NCBI GenBank assembly: GCA_026396455.1
Contig: JAPLWT010000030.1
Coordinates: 1-45,284, forward strand
From: Microcaldota archaeon
GTDB taxonomy: Archaea; Micrarchaeota; Micrarchaeia; Burarchaeales; Fermentimicrarchaeaceae
DNA length: 45,284 bases
Reading direction: 5' to 3'
Both the position numbers and the translations under genes were made by a program. Positions 6,169 to 15,206 of the stretch are shown here, in pieces; within the stretch, counting starts at the first letter, position 1, and each line of letters opens with the position of its first letter. The notes beneath the pieces are model-generated. The model was not told the origin of the DNA. It ran no database searches and worked only from the letters and a program-made list of their open reading frames with translations.

Positions 6169-8538
6169 TCATTTCGTGAGTTCAACTTTGAATTCCCCTT
6201 TTGAGATTTCTATTTTCTTAATCCTTCCTGCTGCTTCTATCTCCTCCTTAACAGAGTCTAGCTGTTCCGGCTTCTCCACACTTATTTTTGCTGATGAAAG
6301 TTCTGTATTAAGCGAGAGTTTCTGGCTCATCTTGAATTTCCTTATCTCACTCAGAACTTTGTTGAGGAGCATGACATTCTGCTCGCTCTCCTCATCAATC
6401 ATCTTTTTGTCCCCCTTGGGCCAGCTTTCTGCATGTATGCTTTCCTCCTTCGGGAAGAGCTGCTGGTAAAGCTCATCAGTCGTATAGGCGGCAAAGGGGG
6501 CTGTGAGCTTTAGGGAGGTCAACAGCACTGTTTTCAATGTGGACTGGGTAGCCCTCCTGCTTTCCATTCCGTATTTGTCAGGCTGGTAGAGCCTGTGCTT
6601 CACTTCCTCCAGGTAATAATCGCAGAACTCGTGCCAGAAGAACTCCGTGAGGGTGGTTATTGCGGTATAGAAATCGTAATTCTCCAGTGCATTTGTGCAT
6701 GTCTCCACAACCTTGTTCAGCCTGCTCAGAATCCATCTGTCGGTCACTCTGAGCTTCTGCTTGCCCCCATTAGATTCCTTGAGGGAGGATTCAATGAACT
6801 TCGAGGCGTTCCACAGCTTATTCAAGAAGGAGTGCGCGTAGTTCACATCCTTCCAGTAGAAGACATTGTCCTTGCCAGTGCTCCCGGAAAGGGCAGCCCA
6901 CATCCTGAGGGAATCGACTGAGGATTTCTTTATCACATCCTTTGCTTCCACATAATTGCCCAGGCTCTTGCTCATCTTCTTTCCATCAGAGCCGCACACC
7001 ATCCCGTTGATGAGCACATCCCTGAAGCAGGGTTTGCCGGTAAGCATGAGGCAGCGGTATATCGTATAGAAAGCCCAGGTGCGGATTATGTCAGTGCCCT
7101 GCGGCCTCACTGATGACGGGTACAGCACGGTGAATTTCTTCTCGTCATCGGGCCAGCCCGCTATTACGAGCGGTGTTATGCTGGAATCCACCCACCCGTC
7201 GCATATGCTTGTCTCCCCAATGAGCTTTCCCTCGCATTTTGGGCAGTTCTCTATAGGAGGCTTGTCCTTTGTGGGGTCAACAGGAAGATTGGAGTATCCC
7301 GGCGCTATGACGCAGTCGCATTTCTCGCAGTACCAGAATGGGATTGGAATGCCGAAAACCCTCTGCCTTGAGAAGCACCAGTCCCACTCCAAACCGCTGC
7401 ACCAGTCAATCAGAAGTTGAATTGAATGGGAGGGCACCCAGCGCATCTCATTCGCAGCCTTCATTATTTCCTCCTCATGCCCCTTGAGCTTCATGAACCA
7501 CTGGGCGGAGTTCAGGAATTCCGCCGGTCTCTTGCACCTGTCGTGTATCTTCACCATCTGCTTTAGCTTCTCCTTCTTCGTTATGAGCTTGAGCAGGTTG
7601 AGCTCCTCAAGTATTTTCTCCCTTGCCGCCTCTGCTTTCAAGCCTGTGAATTTGCCTGCGTTGAGCAGTTTTCCTCTCTCATCCATTGCCTCAATGACAG
7701 GGAGGTTGTGTCTGTATGACCATGTCACATCCTGTTTGTCACCGAATGTGCACACCATCACTATGCCGGTCCCGAAACTGGGGTCCACCTCGGAGTCGGG
7801 GATGATTTTAACCTCCCTGTTGAACAGCGGAACAACAGCGGTTTTTCCATGCAGCTGTTTGTAGCGCCCATCCTCTGGGTTGACCAGCACTGCAACGCAC
7901 GCATGCAGCAACTCCGGTCTGGTGGTTGCAATGACGAGAGGCTTTCCCTCGCATGAGAAGGATATGTAGTTGAGGGTAGTCTCCCTTTCTATTTCGTCTG
8001 TTTCGGCTTTGGCTATTGCGCTTCCGCAGCAGGTGCACCACAGCACCGGATGCTTGGAACGATAGACAAGACCTTTTTCAAACATCTTCAGTATGGAGTA
8101 CTGCACCTTCCGGTGGTACTCCTTGTCAATGGTATAGTACTCCTGCCTCCAGTCTATGGAGAAGCCCATCTCTTTCATCTGCGGCTTCATTGTGCTTATG
8201 ACATCCCTCGTCCACTCCAGACATTTTTCTTTGAACTGCTCCCTCGGAAGCCTCCCGTATTTCTTCTCCACTTTTACCTCTGTTGGGAAACCGTGGCAGT
8301 CCCAGCCCTGGGGGAAGAGGACGTTGTAGCCGCACATCCTCTTGTACCTTGCCACAAAATCCATGTAGCACCAGTTCAGAGTATTCCCGATATGAAACTC
8401 ACCTGTTGGAAAAGGCGGGGGCGTGTCTATGATGAAAACCTTTCTCTTGCTCTTCTCATCGAACTCATGAAGCTTAAGCTCGTCCCACCTCTTTCGCATC
8501 TTCTCCTCGAACTTATGCGGAGTATATTCATCTAGCAT
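6169..8538 (-). CDS. valS: Valyl-tRNA synthetase
   Basis: 789 residues, class Ia. It attaches valine to tRNA-Val. The HIGH motif is HIGN in PPPFPTGEFHIGN, followed by the ValRS-type GWDCHGFPTEVKVEKKYG. The CP1 editing domain has ATTRPE and a conserved Asp region. Zinc-finger cysteines CEKC and CPKC flank the insert, and KMSKSLGN is the second signature. The anticodon-binding helical domain follows (from about residue 590). It is somewhat shorter than most archaeal ValRS (roughly 850-900), mainly at the C-terminus. It starts 1 nt after the stop of the upstream MBL gene, so the two are co-transcribed. Confidence 0.95.
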   Translation of the reverse strand: MLDEYTPHKFEEKMRKRWDELKLHEFDEKSKRKVFIIDTPPPFPTGEFHIGNTLNWCYMDFVARYKRMCGYNVLFPQGWDCHGFPTEVKVEKKYGRLPREQFKEKCLEWTRDVISTMKPQMKEMGFSIDWRQEYYTIDKEYHRKVQYSILKMFEKGLVYRSKHPVLWCTCCGSAIAKAETDEIERETTLNYISFSCEGKPLVIATTRPELLHACVAVLVNPEDGRYKQLHGKTAVVPLFNREVKIIPDSEVDPSFGTGIVMVCTFGDKQDVTWSYRHNLPVIEAMDERGKLLNAGKFTGLKAEAAREKILEELNLLKLITKKEKLKQMVKIHDRCKRPAEFLNSAQWFMKLKGHEEEIMKAANEMRWVPSHSIQLLIDWCSGLEWDWCFSRQRVFGIPIPFWYCEKCDCVIAPGYSNLPVDPTKDKPPIENCPKCEGKLIGETSICDGWVDSSITPLVIAGWPDDEKKFTVLYPSSVRPQGTDIIRTWAFYTIYRCLMLTGKPCFRDVLINGMVCGSDGKKMSKSLGNYVEAKDVIKKSSVDSLRMWAALSGSTGKDNVFYWKDVNYAHSFLNKLWNASKFIESSLKESNGGKQKLRVTDRWILSRLNKVVETCTNALENYDFYTAITTLTEFFWHEFCDYYLEEVKHRLYQPDKYGMESRRATQSTLKTVLLTSLKLTAPFAAYTTDELYQQLFPKEESIHAESWPKGDKKMIDEESEQNVMLLNKVLSEIRKFKMSQKLSLNTELSSAKISVEKPEQLDSVKEEIEAAGRIKKIEISKGEFKVELTK

Positions 8539-8539
8539 A

Positions 8540-9331
8540 TCATCCCTCGAAATCAGTAAGCCTCTTTCCCTCTTCTATCCTGACAACCATTCCATCTTTT
8601 GCCGCAATTGTCTCAACACCGCTTTCCTTCTGTATGAACCTTGCCTCTGCCTCAGGGCCTGCCCTCAGCATCCCCATTCCGAAATGCTGTATTATCGCTT
8701 TCTTTGGCTTTGCTTCTTTTAAAATTCTTATGCTCAGCTCGGAGTCCAGATGCCCGGGGTAGTGGCAGCCCGCAGGCTTGAGATTGTTCAGTATGAGGCA
8801 GTCGCAACCTGAGAAAATTTTCCCAAGCTCAGGTAGATAATCTGTGTCTCCGGTGTAGCCCAAAGTTTTTCCATCTGAAGTTATTTTGAAGCCAACTCCG
8901 CTTTCATCATCGTGCTTTGTGGGAGTAGCCTCGATTGAAACTCCTTTTACCGAGAGCTTGTCTCCGGGCTTTACGACAATCTTCTTCTCCGGGAGGTTCT
9001 GGTGGTAGGCGGAGACAACCCTGTCGAACCTCTCGTTTCCTTCAAGAGCAGAGCTGCTTCCTATAACTACTCCTCTCCTCCTCTTACCCCCGTTCGTCAT
9101 GGCCTCTATAATCAGGTTGCAGTCGTTTGAGTGGTCTATATGCGCATGCGTTACGGCAATAGCATCCAGCTTCTGCAAGTCCTGCTTCAGCTCAAGGCTG
9201 CGTATGAGCGCACCCGGGCCCGGGTCGAAGTAGATGTTGGCTTTGCCCTTAACTATGAAACCTCCGGTCGCCCTCAGCTGCTTTACTACAACGAACCTAG
9301 CACCGCCAGTTCCGCAGAATATTATTTCCAA
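8540..9331 (-). CDS. MBL-fold metallohydrolase (RNase Z-like)
   Basis: 263 residues. The metallo-beta-lactamase motif THAHIDH is at residues 61-67, with further metal ligands likely in GYTGDTDY, GHLDSE and IIQHFG. The N-terminus MEIIFCGTGGARFV and short length resemble RNase Z and related MBL hydrolases (COG1234-like), but the substrate cannot be assigned. It lies directly upstream of valS on the same strand. The start codon leaves about 80 nt to the divergent homocysteine operon, so both probably share this intergenic region for promoters. Confidence 0.85.
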   Translation of the reverse strand: MEIIFCGTGGARFVVVKQLRATGGFIVKGKANIYFDPGPGALIRSLELKQDLQKLDAIAVTHAHIDHSNDCNLIIEAMTNGGKRRRGVVIGSSSALEGNERFDRVVSAYHQNLPEKKIVVKPGDKLSVKGVSIEATPTKHDDESGVGFKITSDGKTLGYTGDTDYLPELGKIFSGCDCLILNNLKPAGCHYPGHLDSELSIRILKEAKPKKAIIQHFGMGMLRAGPEAEARFIQKESGVETIAAKDGMVVRIEEGKRLTDFEG

Positions 9332-9420
9332 ATAACCGCCTTACCTGCCCCAAAAGAATTCACTTAGTTTGTTGGGGAAAAGGCTTAATAAGATTATTCA
9401 ACCAATGGTATTTGAGGGTT

Positions 9421-10914
9421 ATGCCGGATATACGCAGTATTGACGATATAAACAAGAGGATAAGGAGTGGAGAGGTAGTTGTAGCCACTGCGCTTGAGAT
9501 GAAGGAGATAGTTGCCGAGAAAGGGGCTGAAAGGGCAGCCAAGGAGGTCGACGTTGTCACCACGGGAACATTCGGAATGACAACCAGCTCGGGAGCATTT
9601 CTTAACTTCGGCCATTCTGACCCGCAGATAAAGATGGGGGGAGGAGAAGTTCTGCTCAACGACGTCCCGGCATACGCAGGGCTGAGTTCTGTGGATACGT
9701 ACATAGGGGCGACGCAGTTATCAAAGGTACATAAGCTGGAGTATGGCGGGGCGCACGTGATAGAGGACCTTGTAAGCGGAAAATCGATAAATCTGAAAGC
9801 ATACGGTTCTGCCACCCAGTGCCATCCAATAAAAGAGATAGGGGGGGAGTTCACAATAGGCGACTTGAACCAGGCAATAATGGTAAACCCGAGGTCTTTC
9901 TACCAGAGGTATAACGCCGCAACGAACTCTTCTGATGCGCCAATATGCACCTATCTCGGGACACTGCTCCCAAATTTTGGAAATGTTTCGTACTTCTCTG
10001 CGGGCTCCATAAGCCCGCTGTACAACGACCCCACTTTTGAAACAATTGGGATTGGGACGAGGATATTTCTTGCAGGCGGCATAGGCTATGTGATCGGGGA
10101 GGGAACACTGCACAATCCAAAAGCTATGTGCGGCTCGCTGATGGTGAAGGGAGACCTAAAGAAAATGAAGCAGAGGTACCTGAGAGGGGCCACAATAGCC
10201 AACTACGGAACTACTCTTTTCATAGGTGCTGGGGTTCCGATACCCGTACTGAATTCCACGATAGCAAAGAACTGCGGAGTAAGAGATGACGATATAAAAG
10301 TGAATATTTATGATTACCACATCCCGACAAGAGTGAAGCCTCTCGTTAAGAAGACAACCTACAAGGAGCTCAGATCCGGCAAGGTGGTCATAGGTGACAG
10401 AACTGTGAAGGCTTCGGGGCTCTCAAGCATGAAGATGGCAGTCGAGGTAATAGAGAAGCTTAAAGGTATGATAGAGGAGGGCGAGTTCTTCCTAACGAAG
10501 CCTGTTGAGAGGATAACAATGGAGTCTATGATGAGACCGATGAAGCTCGTCTATGTAAAGGCATCTGACGTCATGTCTGCCCCGGTTACATGCAGCGCGG
10601 ATGACAGCCTGAAGGATGTTGAGAGGCTCATGCTGGAGAAGAAAACAGGTTATTTTGTTGTGATTGACAAGCAGAGGCATGTGCAGGGAGTCTTAACTTC
10701 GTGGGATATCGCAAAGTCGATAGTGACAAACGGGACAAAGGTGAAGGATGTGATGACCTCGCAGAACATAAAAACAAGCAGGAAGGATGAGCCGGTTGAG
10801 GTGAGCATGAGAAAGCTGGAACAATACAGATTGAGGGGGCTGCCGGTTGTGGACGATGAGGGGAAGGTGCTTGGAGTTGTGAGGATGCAGGACCTGAAAC
10901 ACAAGGTGAAATGA
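9421..10914 (+). CDS. Homocysteine biosynthesis protein (COG1900/DUF39) with CBS pair
   Basis: 497 residues from the ATG at 9421; a TTG at 9412 would add three. Residues 1 to about 370 are the DUF39 domain (FGMTTSSGAFLNFGHSDP, AYAGLSSVDTYIGATQ, conserved Cys in ATQCHPIKEIGGEF and KAMCGSL). Two CBS motifs occupy about 380-495. This is the domain order of Methanosarcina MA1821, which work on anaerobes links to making homocysteine from aspartate semialdehyde and sulfide. It heads a three-gene unit whose next member overlaps it by 4 nt (ATGA). A TATA-like CTTAATAAG about 30 nt upstream suggests a leaderless transcript. Confidence 0.9.
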   Translation: MPDIRSIDDINKRIRSGEVVVATALEMKEIVAEKGAERAAKEVDVVTTGTFGMTTSSGAFLNFGHSDPQIKMGGGEVLLNDVPAYAGLSSVDTYIGATQLSKVHKLEYGGAHVIEDLVSGKSINLKAYGSATQCHPIKEIGGEFTIGDLNQAIMVNPRSFYQRYNAATNSSDAPICTYLGTLLPNFGNVSYFSAGSISPLYNDPTFETIGIGTRIFLAGGIGYVIGEGTLHNPKAMCGSLMVKGDLKKMKQRYLRGATIANYGTTLFIGAGVPIPVLNSTIAKNCGVRDDDIKVNIYDYHIPTRVKPLVKKTTYKELRSGKVVIGDRTVKASGLSSMKMAVEVIEKLKGMIEEGEFFLTKPVERITMESMMRPMKLVYVKASDVMSAPVTCSADDSLKDVERLMLEKKTGYFVVIDKQRHVQGVLTSWDIAKSIVTNGTKVKDVMTSQNIKTSRKDEPVEVSMRKLEQYRLRGLPVVDDEGKVLGVVRMQDLKHKVK

Positions 10915-11315
10915 TGAGCAAAAGAGTGCTGGTATTCTTTCCTAGCAAGGAATACACGGAGTCCCTGGTACCCGAGATTGTTCTGAAGAGTGGGACTATT
11001 TTCAATACTATTAAAACTGAAGTCACACCGACACAAGTCAAGATTATGGGCGAAATAAAGGCGAACGAGGAGAAAGCACAGGAGTTCATCAGGATATTGA
11101 AGAGAAGGGGCGCAGTTGTGAAGGAGCTGGGGCTGATAATGAGGTTCGACCCGGACAAGTGCGTTGCCTGCGGAATGTGCGTCTCACTCTGCCCCACGGA
11201 TGCGATAACCTTCAATAAGGATTTCTCTGTCCGGTATGATTTTGATGAGTGCGTACTTTGCATGAACTGCGTTAAAAACTGCCCAGTGAAGGCTGTCAGC
11301 TATCTGGGTGACTAG
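10911..11315 (+). CDS. NIL-domain 2x[4Fe-4S] ferredoxin
   Basis: 134 residues. An N-terminal NIL domain (about residues 1-75) is followed by two cluster-binding motifs, CVACGMCVSLCP and CVLCMNCVKNCP, so it should carry two [4Fe-4S] clusters. The start overlaps the upstream stop (ATGA); a second ATG is the next codon but one base run later at 10914. The gene corresponds to MA1822, the electron-transfer partner of the COG1900 protein in homocysteine synthesis. It is followed directly by the COG2122 gene. Confidence 0.93.
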   Translation: MMSKRVLVFFPSKEYTESLVPEIVLKSGTIFNTIKTEVTPTQVKIMGEIKANEEKAQEFIRILKRRGAVVKELGLIMRFDPDKCVACGMCVSLCPTDAITFNKDFSVRYDFDECVLCMNCVKNCPVKAVSYLGD

Positions 11316-12038
11316 TTGATTGGGAGAAAGCTTGCGTTCAAGGAATCAAAGCTATTTCTGAAAATCGAAGGGGAGAAGTTTTTTGATATTGCGCATTCAT
11401 GCCTCCTGAAAAACAGGTCAGAACTGGAGGAGTATATCACGCTGCATCCATTCTTCCAGAGCACTCTGGAACCTTTTGATGTTGAGGGTGATTCGCCGAG
11501 AGTCGTGAGGCTGATGGCGCACGCGGCCAAGAGGACAGGGGTAGGTCCGATGGCGGCTGTTGCAGGCGCTCTTGCTGAGTTGATGCTAGAAGAGGTCGTG
11601 AAGAAAGGGTGCAGGTTTGCAATCATTGAAAATGGAGGAGATATTGCAATGAAGGTCGACAGAGCCGCGAAAGTAGCAGTATACGCGGGCTCCTCGCCTT
11701 TCTCGGGCAATATAGGCTTTGAGGTAATGCCCAAGGACACCCCTCTGGGTTTGTGCACCAGCTCCGGGACCGTGGGGCATTCGATATCATTTGGAAAAGC
11801 GGACGCGGCAGTTGCATTTGCAGACGGGGCGGCTCTTGCGGATGCTGCTGCAACTGCAATAGGGAATGCTGTAAAAAGTGAGAGAAAACTGGGGGAAGCT
11901 ATTGAAGTCGCAAAGAGCCTGCCGGTAAGGGGGGCAGTTGTGATCAAGGGAAAGAGCATTGCAGCTTGGGGGAGAATCCCGAAAATAGTGAAAAGCAAGG
12001 GGCTGCCGAGATACTTTTATAAGGAGTTTTTTGAATAA
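11316..12038 (+). CDS. UPF0280/COG2122 protein (ApbE-like fold), homocysteine synthesis
   Basis: 240 residues starting at a TTG directly after the ferredoxin stop, with GGGTGA 5-10 nt upstream; no ATG is available nearby. Family hallmarks are RSELEEYITLHPFFQSTLEPF, GPMAAVAGALAE, FAIIENGGDIAM, GLCTSSGTVGHSISFGKADA and the ADAAATAIGNAV segment. COG2122 proteins resemble ApbE, the flavin transferase fold. In Methanosarcina, the COG2122 protein was implicated with COG1900 and NIL-ferredoxin in homocysteine formation. All three genes are adjacent here, supporting one pathway. Confidence 0.92.
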   Translation: MIGRKLAFKESKLFLKIEGEKFFDIAHSCLLKNRSELEEYITLHPFFQSTLEPFDVEGDSPRVVRLMAHAAKRTGVGPMAAVAGALAELMLEEVVKKGCRFAIIENGGDIAMKVDRAAKVAVYAGSSPFSGNIGFEVMPKDTPLGLCTSSGTVGHSISFGKADAAVAFADGAALADAAATAIGNAVKSERKLGEAIEVAKSLPVRGAVVIKGKSIAAWGRIPKIVKSKGLPRYFYKEFFE

Positions 12039-12054
12039 TATACCCTACACGCAT

Positions 12055-12126
12055 GGCCGCGGTAGTCTAATGGCATGACGGCGGGCTGTGGACCCGCAGG
12101 AGGGGGTCCGATTCTCCCCCGCGGCC
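12055..12126 (+). tRNA. tRNA-His (GTG)
   Basis: Complete cloverleaf with acceptor GCCGCGG/CCGCGGC, anticodon stem GCGGG/CCCGC, loop CTGTGGA (anticodon GTG at 12088-12090) and T-loop TCCGATT. The His identity element is encoded: G-1 at 12055 faces discriminator C73 at 12126. No CCA is encoded. Confidence 0.97.
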
Positions 12127-12180
12127 CTGATATTTAAAATCAAGAATAAGCAAGCTAGTATGTAAAAATTAACGTAAAAT

Positions 12181-12191
12181 CTTATAAAAAG
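12181..12191 (+). promoter_or_regulatory. TATA-like box for the HxlR gene
   Basis: CTTATAAAAAG lies about 33 nt before the TTG start at 12219. There is no clear Shine-Dalgarno sequence in the T-rich leader. Confidence 0.45.
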
Positions 12192-12218
12192 AGTTAGTGT
12201 AATATATGTGGTGTTTTT

Positions 12219-12548
12219 TTGGAGAGAGAAAGGTTCAGCAAGGAGGATCTTGATTATATAAAGAAGTGGTCAGCTATTTTTGCGCAGAAATGGACGGTCG
12301 GTATTGTGGCAGCTCTCCCACAAAACGGAAACGAGGGCATAGGGTTCAATGAGCTTATGAAGCAACTGGATGGAATAAGCGCCGCAGTCCTCTCTAACAG
12401 GCTTAAGGCATTGCAGAAGCTGGGCTATGTTGAACGCAAGGTTCGTATCGGTCCACCAACAAGAACTAGGTACACGCTTGTAGGGAACGGGAAGATTCTA
12501 ATAGAAATCGCTAATTCTATCTTGGATAGGAGAGATAGTAAGCAATGA
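12219..12548 (+). CDS. HxlR-family winged-helix transcriptional regulator
   Basis: 109 residues from a TTG; no ATG is in frame. HxlR signatures are the N-terminal KKWSAIFAQKWTVGIVAAL, the recognition helix region ISAAVLSNRLKALQKLGYVERK and the wing GPPTRTRYTLVGNGK. Such proteins are dimeric DNA-binding repressors or activators that often sense redox or electrophiles; the usual N-terminal cysteine of redox-sensing members is missing. It is monocistronic and converges on fttA with 19 nt between. Its targets are unknown. Confidence 0.88.
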   Translation: MERERFSKEDLDYIKKWSAIFAQKWTVGIVAALPQNGNEGIGFNELMKQLDGISAAVLSNRLKALQKLGYVERKVRIGPPTRTRYTLVGNGKILIEIANSILDRRDSKQ

Positions 12549-12567
12549 CTGATGAAGCTGTATTGGA

Positions 12568-14463
12568 TTACTTAAGTCTTATTGCATCAAGGTTCATCGG
12601 TGCGCGCGTCTCTACCCTCATCATCTTGTTTATCGACTTTGCGAGGTCATCGCACTTGCTCTCATCACCGTGAAGCGTGAATATCCTCTCAGGGCTCGGC
12701 CTGAGGTTCCTGACGAAGTTTATGAGCTGGTGCCTGTCGCTGTGCCCTGAGAAACCATCCACCGTGTCAACGCTCATGTTCACCTTTACGGTCTCAAGAG
12801 TCCCGCTCTCCCCCATGAGTGGTATCTCCTTCATACCGTTTTGTATTTTCCTTCCAAGCGAGAGAGCGCTCTGGTATCCTACAAATATGAGCAGGTTTTT
12901 CGGGTCATCTGCCATCATCTTGAAGTAGTCCACCACAGGCCCTCCGCTCATCATTCCCGAGGGTGCAAGAATCACGCAGGGATCGCCCTCAACTACCTCC
13001 TTCCTGTTGTTTTTGACAGACTCGAATATCTTTGATTCGAACGGGCTCTTGTTTGAGAGCACCCTCCTCTGCACGTTCTGCCTCAGATATTCAGGATAGG
13101 CGGTGTGTATTGCTGATGCTTCCAGTATCATCCCATCTATGTATATGGGGCATTCGAAAGACGAGCCCATAGCCTGCGCATACTCTTCCATGACAAGCAT
13201 TATCTCCTGTGACCTGCCCACTGAGAAGACGGGTATCAGCACCTTTCCCTTGTTCTGTATAGTTTGGTGTATGAGCTCGTTGAGCCTCTTCTCCGCCTCC
13301 TGCCTCGGGGGCATCAGGTCATCCCTTCCCCCGTAGGTGCTTTCCATGAATAGCGTCTCTATCCTTGGGAAGGTGGTTGTGGCTTGGTCGAAGAGCCTTG
13401 TGAAACCGTATTTTATGTCTCCAGTGAAGATAAGGTTGTGCAACCCATCCCCTATGTGAAGGTGCACCATTGAGCTGCCCAGTATGTGCCCGGCATTGTG
13501 GAAGGTGAGCTTTATCTCAGGAGTTATATCTGTGACCTCCTCGTACTCCCTTGCAACGCACATGTTTAGTATCTTCCTTACGTCCTTCTCAGCATAGGGC
13601 GCAGTCATCCCATTCTTCTGTAGGACATTGACGTAATCAAACTGCAGCATCACCATGAGGTCCCTCGTTGGCGGGGTGCAGTAGATCGGCCCATCGTAAC
13701 CGTAAGCCACAAGGTAGGGCACAAAGCCCGAGTGGTCCAAGTGGGCATGAGTCACTATAACTGCGTCAAGCTCATCAAGGGCAAGATTCATCGCATTGAG
13801 GTAGGGATATGCCCTGCTAGCCTCTGTGGTCTCGGGGTTTACTCCGCAGTCAAGCAGTATTTTGTCATTGGAAGTCTGCAGAAGCAGGCAGGTCCTGCCA
13901 ACCTCTTTGAAACCCCCCAGGGCGGTAACCTTCACCCAGTCGCTCTTCTGGGGCTGGGCTGAGATCTTCTTTCCAAGCCCGGTGAGGAACTTCTTCCTGA
14001 AGTCGGACTCCTTGAAGAGGGATGATCGTATCCCCTTTATCGTATCTGACGGCATGGTTGGCGTTCTGAGTATCTTGGGAGCCCACCCGGTCTGGAGTAT
14101 TATTGCCTTCAGGGTGGAGCCTCCTTTCCCTATAACAAGACCGGGCTTCAAGGAATCTATTATCACTTCATTGAAGTCTGGGCAGAACTTTATATCCGTC
14201 ACGCCAGCCTCTTGGGGTATTATTTCCTGTATCTTTTTCAGCGCAACATCCGGAGGTGCCAGGCACGAGGTATCGCTCCTGACCAGAACCCTCTTTCTCA
14301 AAGCTCCGGCTATTTTCTTTATTAGGTTGGGGTCTGAGTAGAAAGCCTCTATATTGTTCAGGTATATAGCTATGTCGGGCCCCTCGTACTCCATCTTTGT
14401 GATAGTGCAGCCGCTAGGTAATATGGGCTCTAACTTCTTCTGCATATCGTTGCTATTGTTCAA
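12568..14463 (-). CDS. Transcription termination ribonuclease FttA (aCPSF1), KH/MBL/beta-CASP
   Basis: 631 residues from a TTG at 14463; ATG at 14445 would drop six. N-terminal KH domains (about residues 1-150, GxxG as IGKGGS at 111-116), an MBL core with THAHLDH at 238-244, further ligands in AGHILGSS and FTGDIKYG, and a beta-CASP region (about 390-510, with VFSVGRSQE, IYIDGM and APSGMMSGGP) ending in GFSGHSDR and LHGDESK. This is the archaeal homologue of CPSF73, an endo/exonuclease that terminates transcription. It lies downstream of the proteasome beta gene, a linkage also found in methanogens. Confidence 0.97.
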   Translation of the reverse strand: MNNSNDMQKKLEPILPSGCTITKMEYEGPDIAIYLNNIEAFYSDPNLIKKIAGALRKRVLVRSDTSCLAPPDVALKKIQEIIPQEAGVTDIKFCPDFNEVIIDSLKPGLVIGKGGSTLKAIILQTGWAPKILRTPTMPSDTIKGIRSSLFKESDFRKKFLTGLGKKISAQPQKSDWVKVTALGGFKEVGRTCLLLQTSNDKILLDCGVNPETTEASRAYPYLNAMNLALDELDAVIVTHAHLDHSGFVPYLVAYGYDGPIYCTPPTRDLMVMLQFDYVNVLQKNGMTAPYAEKDVRKILNMCVAREYEEVTDITPEIKLTFHNAGHILGSSMVHLHIGDGLHNLIFTGDIKYGFTRLFDQATTTFPRIETLFMESTYGGRDDLMPPRQEAEKRLNELIHQTIQNKGKVLIPVFSVGRSQEIMLVMEEYAQAMGSSFECPIYIDGMILEASAIHTAYPEYLRQNVQRRVLSNKSPFESKIFESVKNNRKEVVEGDPCVILAPSGMMSGGPVVDYFKMMADDPKNLLIFVGYQSALSLGRKIQNGMKEIPLMGESGTLETVKVNMSVDTVDGFSGHSDRHQLINFVRNLRPSPERIFTLHGDESKCDDLAKSINKMMRVETRAPMNLDAIRLK

Positions 14464-14523
14464 AAAAAACCGCCTTAATCTTCTTAGCTATTGAAAGACA
14501 GAAATATCGATAATTCAAATGAA

Positions 14524-15153
14524 TCACTCATGCTTCGCTTCCAGAAGCTTCTTTACAGTCTCTTTGTCGTACCTCTTGAACTCATCGGAAGTTATGGTAA
14601 CAAGGTCTATTCCATCTCCAGTCCCTGCATCCCTCTTCATGGCAACCGCAAGCGCCCTCAAAGCTATCTTTAGATTGTCTTTTATTGGCTTATCCTCCTT
14701 GAAGCTGTCCTCCATCAGCCCGTAGGCCACAGGGGAACCGCTGCCGGTTGAAACGAACTTCTCCTCAGTCACTCCCCCGACTGGGTCAAGGTTGAAGATG
14801 CGTGGTTTGTCGTCAAAACCGCCCACTAGAATCTGAACAAGGAATGGGGCGAACTTGTACTGCGAGAGTATGTTTGACAGAAGAGTAGTTGCGGCAGTAA
14901 CGCTCATGGACTTCCCATAGTTCATCTTGTAGAGCTGGGCCTCGAACTTCAGGTATCTGACCAGGCTCTGGGCATCTCCCACGCCGCCGGCAACTGTAAC
15001 GCCAAGCACGTCATCTATCTGAAATATCTTGTCCACTTCCCGGTTTGCTATGAAGTAGCCCATCGTGGCTCTCTTGTCGGAAGCCAGGATTATTCCATCG
15101 CTACAGACTAAACCCACTGTTGTTGTTCCTTTCAATGTTTTAGCTTCTTCCAT
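14524..15153 (-). CDS. psmB: Proteasome subunit beta
   Basis: 209 residues from the ATG at 15153, which has AGGTG nearby; a GTG at 15162 would add three. A nine-residue propeptide ending in Gly precedes the catalytic threonine in TTTVG (Thr10). Conserved SDKRATMG (Asp and Lys of the active site) and the C-terminal TGSGSPVAYG and RDAGTGDGIDLV motifs are present. It forms the inner rings of the 20S proteasome; the alpha subunit is not in this window. It is flanked by FKBP upstream and fttA downstream on the same strand. Confidence 0.97.
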   Translation of the reverse strand: MEEAKTLKGTTTVGLVCSDGIILASDKRATMGYFIANREVDKIFQIDDVLGVTVAGGVGDAQSLVRYLKFEAQLYKMNYGKSMSVTAATTLLSNILSQYKFAPFLVQILVGGFDDKPRIFNLDPVGGVTEEKFVSTGSGSPVAYGLMEDSFKEDKPIKDNLKIALRALAVAMKRDAGTGDGIDLVTITSDEFKRYDKETVKKLLEAKHE

Positions 15154-15206
15154 TATACACACCTAATGGTCGCAGAAAAAGCAATACTATTACTGCATAC
15201 ATATTT

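Noticed and set aside
7808..8535. ORFs of 60-161 residues opposite valS
   Set aside because: Out-of-frame or antisense shadows of ValRS with no independent signals.
11312..11998. 228-residue minus-strand ORF opposite the COG2122 gene
   Set aside because: Low-complexity Ala/Ser/Pro-rich translation of the complementary strand, typical of a shadow frame.
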